DNA of 10,770 nucleotides from a bacterium (GTDB lineage Bacteria; JALSQH01). The DNA is taken from positions 1 to 10,770 of the forward strand of contig JALTID010000104.1 of the NCBI GenBank assembly GCA_027004335.1. The letters are read 5' to 3'. Below the pieces are notes generated by a model. The model was not told where the DNA came from, made no database searches, and saw only the letters and a list, made by a program, of their open reading frames with translations. Positions 7,201 to 10,770 of the stretch are shown piece after piece. Position 1 is the stretch's first letter; every line of letters starts with the position of its first letter. The position numbers and the translations under genes were made by a program.

Positions 7201-8822
7201 TAATTTTTGTTGGTGATGATAATGGACATAATGGTGCCAGCAACGCCTTTGAAGTTAAATTTGGTGCTCTGAATCATTTTGCCTGTGAAACTCCTCAGGA
7301 TCAGGTGGCCGGCTACCCCTTTCATTTTTACTGCACTGCTTATGATGAATACGGGAATGTAAAGGGAGATTACACAAAGGATGTAACAACTTCCTCCGCT
7401 GCTGGTACTGTGACTCTCTCCGATGATAATTCCTGTATTGTTAAGCTTCTCGGTGGTTTTAAAAAAGGTAAAATGGATGCGGTGGTCAGGCCTCTTAAAT
7501 CGTGTCCAAACACAGACAGGCTGAGCATCCAGGATGGGACTGTGAGTACCGCTACTGACTGGTTTAATATCAGACATGATACAATTTACTTCACAATCAG
7601 TCACATTGATGATCAGGTTAAGGGTGTTTCTTTTACTTTTAATATTAAGGTTACTGATTCTTCTGGCTATCTTTACAAAAACTTCCATGGGGCTCTTGAA
7701 ATAAAAGATCTTACAGGTACAATTACCCCTTCTGTCACCGATAATTTCAATGGTGCTTCCAAGGATCAGGAAGTAACAATTAACAAGACATCTCAGGTGG
7801 ACCAGGTTATCCTATCCAACTATCAGGAGGATGTTACCGAAAGCAACATCTTTGCAGTTCATGGGCCGCCTCTGGGAAAGATTATTATCGGACATATAGA
7901 AGAAAGGCAGCTTGTGAATTATCCCTTTTCTGTGACGATGACCGCCTACGATATTTATGGAAATTTAAAAGATGACTATGATGGCACAGTTTCAGTGGAT
8001 GATGTGACAGGAACACTTAAAGTTGTTAATTCTTCCACACCTAAAGAAATAACTTTCAACAGCGGATATGCTGTTACAGAGGTCGTTATACAATCAATAA
8101 GACCCAATGGTGATGATCATCTTATTGTAACATATGATACTAGTTATGGAACAAAAGTTACATATTCCAATAACTTTTCTGTAGAAGAAAGAAAGCTTGA
8201 TCATTTTATTGTGGATTCAATCTCGGATCAGCACCAATATATAAATTTTTATATAACGGTTAAGGCGGTAGATCTTAAAGGAAATGTTTTTGAGAATTTT
8301 AATGATAAAGTAAATATGGAAGATAATACGGGTACACTCTCTCCATCTGTCAGCGATTATTTTCTAAACGGTGTCTTACAGAATCAGAAGGTCAGGATAG
8401 ATCAACTTGCCAATTCTGATCAGATCCATATTTACTATTATTCCAGCGGGGTCACTTATGAAGGCTACAGTAATCACTTCAATGTGGGTCTAAGCACTGT
8501 TGCTCAGATATATTTTGATCCCATATCGGATCAAACTCAAAATGTACCCTTTATTGTTCATATGAAGGCTCTTGATTCAAACGGTGATGTAGTAACGGGT
8601 TTTGAGGCGAGGGTTAATCTCTCTGCATATGTTGGGTTACAGAATGCGATTACTCCTACCCAGAGTGAATACTTTGTTACTGGTGAGTTGGATCAACAGG
8701 TTAAGATAACTCAACCTTCCCCCTATATATTTGGAAGGTACTGGCCTATTACTATAAATGCCACTCTCCCTGGGGTAGGAATATTTTCAAGTAATGGTTT
8801 TATTGTGTATCCCCAGCAGTGA
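4269..8822 (+). CDS. Giant multidomain Ig-like repeat lipoprotein, putative surface adhesin or structural protein
   Basis: This 1517-residue protein begins with a lipoprotein signal peptide (basic RK, hydrophobic core, lipobox FAAC, predicted lipidated Cys21, then Ser). The whole mature chain appears to be tandem beta-sandwich modules. Three are of invasin/Big-like type (about 25-124, 125-218 and 316-423; the last carries the DNGDGTYT signature). About eleven are of a second type of roughly 95-110 residues, opening with HF-x-I or a variant, then YPF, A-x-D-x-x-GN, TGT, and closing with SN-x-F-x-V. I see no enzyme domain, transmembrane segment or cell-wall anchor at the C-terminus, so the chain is held only by its N-terminal lipid and may project from the outer membrane. 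The start is GTG, with GGAGG at 4254-4258, inside the end of the preceding lipoprotein gene (10-base overlap). Adhesion or surface-layer function is inferred from architecture only. Confidence 0.85.
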   Translation: MEIRKGVLIFVSLFLFLFAACSRERYVSELVIDSVNVAPKFEVSADSATLDIDVEVSGKDADKVSTRDFSVFLTYGAFSGIKKIAPGKFTITISSLNDISMSPVDVEIECVNRKTYTRIYVDPGKPDKINLNLDSTLINSDVGEVEGEFLIKDKNSNPVYLEGVTVSVSYGEVSALWKEEGKYHFKITGLNDVKKSPVTVSVKAGGIEASKEMKILVGTISRFCIDKIDSPQIVDYPFPIHIKACDKYGNTVVSFDDKVNLSVDVGTITPEVSGRFSNGERYDNVMIHEQAAGEVITASYGGILGRSNPFNVNPQPASKITIDADSTLISADDPGVELTITLENNQGYGIAGKPVKVELFDKGGKKLDDSESNYGMVSSVIDNGDGTYTCFVTELRNVSESPYTVKAEMASLEDEIQISVVPGDMDHFQIDEIPSQRSTFPASLNFIASDDWGNRVYVYSGKVTIVAECDDGNGFYGCPLIVNDPASNPYFNGNDVLYGQSIPGITFSFPSQHDSARIIITDGTYEGTSNEFKVFQSVVGPGVIPSNNYVVTGFRFFVVFDTTDIPVDGSCDFNSTPPKIIAGKPFTFYVVARYYATDPNNPNNTACYQTGVYDQANPFDGNVWLSDSTGSLKLLSVDTEHLSSNFPETPYGSIFNPIMEKYIEVTAEVDSTSNNDVILINPSLRSGLGNGSSPGFPVLPGNVDHIEINRVVSPQIAGSEFNLSAIAEDKEGNVVPLDLDVQLSDKTGTLTPASGQFKKGRLSVDVLVTDVMDGDTITIDGGDAHTIGESNPFDVISPLAVDHFEVHILSDPSNIKVGVPVTYEVIARNPAGNVVDSFNYSVSISDSTGTISPQVTKKFENGILKDSFVVMKTTDEDRIYISGAGAKGVSEAFSVGAGALDHFQIVNIGSPKYVNYPFYITIEAIDIGGNLKRDYEGYHSIHIVDLTGTITPPAPTANFSGGILYQQVKVTEATSSDIIFVGDDNGHNGASNAFEVKFGALNHFACETPQDQVAGYPFHFYCTAYDEYGNVKGDYTKDVTTSSAAGTVTLSDDNSCIVKLLGGFKKGKMDAVVRPLKSCPNTDRLSIQDGTVSTATDWFNIRHDTIYFTISHIDDQVKGVSFTFNIKVTDSSGYLYKNFHGALEIKDLTGTITPSVTDNFNGASKDQEVTINKTSQVDQVILSNYQEDVTESNIFAVHGPPLGKIIIGHIEERQLVNYPFSVTMTAYDIYGNLKDDYDGTVSVDDVTGTLKVVNSSTPKEITFNSGYAVTEVVIQSIRPNGDDHLIVTYDTSYGTKVTYSNNFSVEERKLDHFIVDSISDQHQYINFYITVKAVDLKGNVFENFNDKVNMEDNTGTLSPSVSDYFLNGVLQNQKVRIDQLANSDQIHIYYYSSGVTYEGYSNHFNVGLSTVAQIYFDPISDQTQNVPFIVHMKALDSNGDVVTGFEARVNLSAYVGLQNAITPTQSEYFVTGELDQQVKITQPSPYIFGRYWPITINATLPGVGIFSSNGFIVYPQQ
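4341..4922 (+). repeat. Two tandem invasin-like modules (B1, B2) within the giant lipoprotein
   Basis: Residues 25-124 and 125-218 are homologous. Each has a TYGAFS or SYGEVS strand turn followed by GKFT/GKYHF, then a SLNDISMSPV or GLNDVKKSPV motif, and ends in DPG or LVG. A related third module (B3) is at 5214-5537, where RNVSESPYTV is the corresponding motif. These resemble bacterial invasin/intimin Ig-like domains. Confidence 0.7.
4932..8807 (+). repeat. Array of about 11 second-type Ig-like modules (A1-A11), interrupted once by B3
   Basis: Approximate module positions: A1 4932-5204, A2 5541-5870, A3 5901-6368 (long and divergent), A4 6375-6656, A5 6669-6956, A6 6966-7259, A7 7269-7574, A8 7578-7859, A9 7872-8186, A10 8196-8489, A11 8499-8807. 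Shared landmarks are the opening HF-x-I type strand, (Y/N)-PF, GN after an Asp, D-x-TGT, a Phe-x-(N/G)-G turn, and SN-x-F-x-V at the end. Some similarity survives in DNA: GAGTAACCCTTTT occurs at 5186-5198 and 6635-6647, each followed one base later by ATGTTA. This supports growth by module duplication. Confidence 0.75.
5214..5537 (+). repeat. Third invasin-like module (B3), interposed between the second-type modules
   Basis: Residues 316-423 open with DADSTLIS, matching LDSTLINS in module B2, and contain DNGDGTYT, a strong invasin-domain signature, followed by RNVSESPYTV and a closing VVPG. It separates second-type module A1 from A2, so the two module types are interleaved rather than held in separate blocks. 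Confidence 0.7.
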
Positions 8823-8888
8823 TTTTAATCAAAAAATTTTTATGATAATATTATAGGACCTGTCAAATTTAAAGGTGGAGGTAAGATA

Positions 8889-9338
8889 ATGGAGATGAAT
8901 TTTCCCGAGCTTGCAAAGGCCATGTTTAATATGATGCCATTTTTACAAAAAATTGGGATAAGAATCGTCTACGTTGAAAAGGGTAGGGCAAGGGTGGAAC
9001 TTCCCTTTGATGAGAGCATAACAAACCATCTGGGTACTGTTCATGCAGGTGCACTCTATACTATTGCAGAAACCGGTGGGGGGCTTGTTATAACTTCTGC
9101 AGCGACTTCGGCAGATATCTGGGGAGTTGCGAAGAGTGGTCATATAAAATATAAAAAACCTGCAAAGGATATGATCTATGTGGAAGAAGAGGTTGATCCT
9201 GATTGGATAGCTGAGAGATTTAACACTGTATTAACTGAAGGTAAAGCAGATATTCCTTTCACAGTTCATGTTAGAGGTGAAAATGGCGATATTGTAGCAG
9301 AGGTTGAGTTTATTTACCATATCAGAAAAAGGAGTTGA
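8889..9338 (+). CDS. Hotdog-fold thioesterase (PaaI/DUF4442-like)
   Basis: This protein of 149 residues is a typical length for single-domain hotdog thioesterases, which hydrolyse acyl-CoA or acyl-ACP thioesters. The diagnostic segment is NHLGTVHAGALY (residues 46-57) with Glu61 one helix turn on, matching the N-x-x-G-x-x-H-x-G and following Glu of PaaI-like/DUF4442 proteins. The central helix and the C-terminal strands HIKYKK and EVEFIYHI fit the fold. The ATG is preceded by GGAGGT (8877-8882) with a six-base gap. The stop codon overlaps the thyX start by one base, so the two genes are almost certainly co-translated. The upstream gap (8823-8888) is very AT-rich and has no convincing -35/-10 pair. 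The substrate is unknown; a housekeeping role clearing acyl-CoA is possible given the fatty-acid genes nearby, but those are not in the same operon. Confidence 0.85.
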   Translation: MEMNFPELAKAMFNMMPFLQKIGIRIVYVEKGRARVELPFDESITNHLGTVHAGALYTIAETGGGLVITSAATSADIWGVAKSGHIKYKKPAKDMIYVEEEVDPDWIAERFNTVLTEGKADIPFTVHVRGENGDIVAEVEFIYHIRKRS

Positions 9339-10129
9339 TGTTGGAGGTTGAACTTCTTGCAATAACTCCTGATGCTCCGCAGGTAATTGAACGGGCGGGA
9401 AGGACTTCCTATCTGTCATTTGATAGGATGACCCTTAAGCCCATCTACTATGTGGAGCTTGAAAATGGGAAAAAACAACAGCTCTATGCAGAAAAATATG
9501 CTCTTTCTGAGGATCTCTATCAAGGAGAAGAAGCACTTGTGCCTGAAGTAGGAAAAATAAGGATCCTCAAAAAATGGAAAAACTCTGCAGAAAAATTCAT
9601 AGAGATGCTTATAAAAAATGGACATTTATCTGTTCTGGAACATGCCTGTGCAACTTTTCTTATAAAAGGAGGCTCCAGATCCTTTACTCATCAGCTTGTG
9701 AGACACAGGATGGCTTCATATACACAGCAATCTCAGAGATATGTTGATGAAAGTGATTTTAAGTATGTTACTCCCCCCGGTATTGAGGAAAATCCAGAGG
9801 CAAAGAAAATTTTTGAAAGATTTATAGATGATGTCAGAAAAACCTATGCTACTTTGAAATCTATGGGGATCAAAAAAGAAGACGCAAGATTTGTGTTACC
9901 CAATGCTGTAGAAAGTGAGATCGTAATCACAGCAAATCTCAGAGAGTGGAGACACATCTTTTATCTGAGAGGTGATAAGGCTGCCCAGTGGGAAATAAGG
10001 AGGATTGTAATAGAAATTTTTAAAATTTTAAAAGAAAAGGTACCGGAGATCCTTGTCGATATGGATCTCTCTGAAGATGGCCAATACATAGTGATAAAAG
10101 ATTTAAAGAAGGTATCGGAAAATAAATAA
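9338..10129 (+). CDS. thyX: Flavin-dependent thymidylate synthase ThyX
   Basis: ThyX makes dTMP from dUMP using methylene-tetrahydrofolate, FAD and NADPH. The family signature RHR-x-x-S-x4-S-x-R is fully present as RHRMASYTQQSQR (residues 122-134). Preceding it are GHLSVLEH and SRSFTHQLV, and following are VLPNAV, ANLREWRHIFYLR and AAQWEIR, all standard ThyX landmarks. At 263 residues it is longer than many relatives: between the N-terminal AGRTSY and GHLSVLEH there are roughly 69 residues, compared with about 20 in Thermotoga maritima ThyX as I recall it, so an insertion of about 50 residues lies near positions 26-79. I prefer the ATG at 9338, which overlaps the thioesterase stop in TGATG and has AAGGAG just upstream; TTG at 9335 and TTG at 9341 are alternatives. 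The 3' end overlaps the convergent phospholipase D gene by 27 bases. The assignment is secure. Confidence 0.97.
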   Translation: MLEVELLAITPDAPQVIERAGRTSYLSFDRMTLKPIYYVELENGKKQQLYAEKYALSEDLYQGEEALVPEVGKIRILKKWKNSAEKFIEMLIKNGHLSVLEHACATFLIKGGSRSFTHQLVRHRMASYTQQSQRYVDESDFKYVTPPGIEENPEAKKIFERFIDDVRKTYATLKSMGIKKEDARFVLPNAVESEIVITANLREWRHIFYLRGDKAAQWEIRRIVIEIFKILKEKVPEILVDMDLSEDGQYIVIKDLKKVSENK

Positions 10130-10770
10130 AAACCATTCCATGATTTTTACGATCAGAGGCCTTTTGATAAATTCTTCGTAATCCACTTTTTCAGAATCAG
10201 AGAGATCCTTTTCAAAAATTTTATATGCTTCTTCCCCGATTTCTCCCCCTTCCACGAAAATATTTCCCTCAATATTGTGTAGAAAGCTCCTGTAATCAAA
10301 ATTTGCTGAGCCTATTACAACAGTGGTTCTATCAAAAACCGCCATTTTTGTATGGAGTATTCTCGGGGTATATTCATAGATCTCTATTCCGGCTTTGAGG
10401 AATTTACTATACATGGTTCTTCTTGCGAAATAAACTGTTTTAATATCTGTATTTCGTGGGATAATAATTTTTACTTTGATCCCTTTGAGGGAGGCTTTTC
10501 TGAGTTCTCTTCTGATCTCTATATCCGGGAGGAAATATGCACTTTCTATACATATCTCTTTCTCAGCTTTTCTTATAAGTATTAGAAAAACTTCACGAAG
10601 CTGCTTTCGCTCTTTCCAGAAATCAGTTCCGATAACTACAGCATCTTTGTTACCAGCAGGTCCTAACTGGGGGAAATATTCAAATTCTTTCTGCGGTAGA
10701 GGCCCGCGCACCCTGTGCCACATTACCATAAACATTGCCTGAAGGTCTCCCACGGCGGGGCCATCAACCC
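10103..10770 (-). CDS. Cardiolipin synthase-like phospholipase D family protein, C-terminal half (5' end outside window)
   Basis: The frame stays open to the window edge, and residues encoded at 10754-10768 complete the conserved VDGPAV-x-DLQ-x-x-F segment that separates the two catalytic halves of cardiolipin synthase-like enzymes. The GTG at 10751-10753 is therefore internal and the first HKD motif lies beyond the window. The second HKD motif is intact: HTKMAVFD (codons 10331-10354), followed by GSANFD. Upstream of it, ESAYFLPD and VKIIIP are also typical. The family condenses phosphatidylglycerol to cardiolipin, or transfers phosphatidyl groups in related reactions, at the inner membrane. 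The C-terminus ends in a hydrophobic stretch (WFLFIFRYLL) that may associate with the membrane. Its last 27 bases overlap the end of thyX on the other strand. The superfamily is certain; cardiolipin synthase specifically is likely but not proven without the N-terminus. Confidence 0.88.
   Translation of the reverse strand, partial: VDGPAVGDLQAMFMVMWHRVRGPLPQKEFEYFPQLGPAGNKDAVVIGTDFWKERKQLREVFLILIRKAEKEICIESAYFLPDIEIRRELRKASLKGIKVKIIIPRNTDIKTVYFARRTMYSKFLKAGIEIYEYTPRILHTKMAVFDRTTVVIGSANFDYRSFLHNIEGNIFVEGGEIGEEAYKIFEKDLSDSEKVDYEEFIKRPLIVKIMEWFLFIFRYLL

Noticed and set aside
7146-7688. A 180-codon open frame on the minus strand inside the giant lipoprotein gene
   Set aside because: It lies fully antisense to a repeat module array with clear protein-level conservation, has no recognisable domain, and is best explained as a shadow frame. 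The same applies to the minus-strand frames at 4794-5138, 5407-5807, 6324-6689 and 6912-7094.
8823-8888. Promoter for the thioesterase-thyX pair
   Set aside because: TATGAT (8841) and TATTAT (8849) resemble -10 boxes, but no acceptable -35 hexamer lies 16-18 bp upstream of either. The region is simply AT-rich, so no promoter is claimed.
10352-10742. Plus-strand frames opposite the phospholipase D gene
   Set aside because: They overlap the HKD-containing coding region on the other strand and have no family features.

Overview
The window (10,770 bases, moderately AT-rich) looks like a chromosomal segment of a Gram-negative bacterium. Two genes encode lipoproteins with clear lipoboxes and Gly/Ser after the lipidated Cys, which suits outer-membrane sorting. 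Shine-Dalgarno sites (GGAGG type) and sigma70-like promoters are recognisable. The mix of a fatty-acid beta-oxidation set, a membrane-anchored M23 peptidase of a type common in deltaproteobacteria-like lineages, and ThyX in place of visible ThyA suggests an anaerobic or deltaproteobacterium/Deferribacter-like organism. That placement is inference only.

Layout, left to right. (1) 1-484: C-terminal part of a crotonase-fold protein that keeps one of the two canonical hydratase glutamates. (2) 556-1443: inner-membrane-anchored M23 (LytM) zinc endopeptidase with its own promoter. (3) 1489-2661, minus strand: acyl-CoA dehydrogenase whose catalytic Glu appears to sit at the LCAD/isovaleryl-CoA dehydrogenase position. 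Its upstream region has a near-ideal promoter (TTGACA-17-TATTAT) and an 18-bp palindrome over the predicted transcription start, a plausible TetR-type operator. (4) About 2798-3180: decayed C-terminal end of an IS256/Mutator-type transposase, with a frameshift and an in-frame stop. (5) 3205-8822: two overlapping lipoprotein genes. The first encodes a 357-residue beta-propeller-like protein; the second a 1517-residue lipoprotein built of about 14 tandem Ig-like modules of two kinds. (6) 8889-10129: a hotdog-fold thioesterase and ThyX, coupled by a one-base stop/start overlap. (7) 10103 to the window end, minus strand: C-terminal half of a cardiolipin synthase/phospholipase D protein whose 3' end overlaps thyX tail to tail by 27 bases.

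The crotonase and the acyl-CoA dehydrogenase fit acyl-CoA metabolism. The most distinctive unit is the lipoprotein pair: translationally coupled, probably exported to the cell surface or periplasm, and with no enzyme domain that I recognise. It is the best candidate here for an undescribed surface system, but its function cannot be read from sequence alone.
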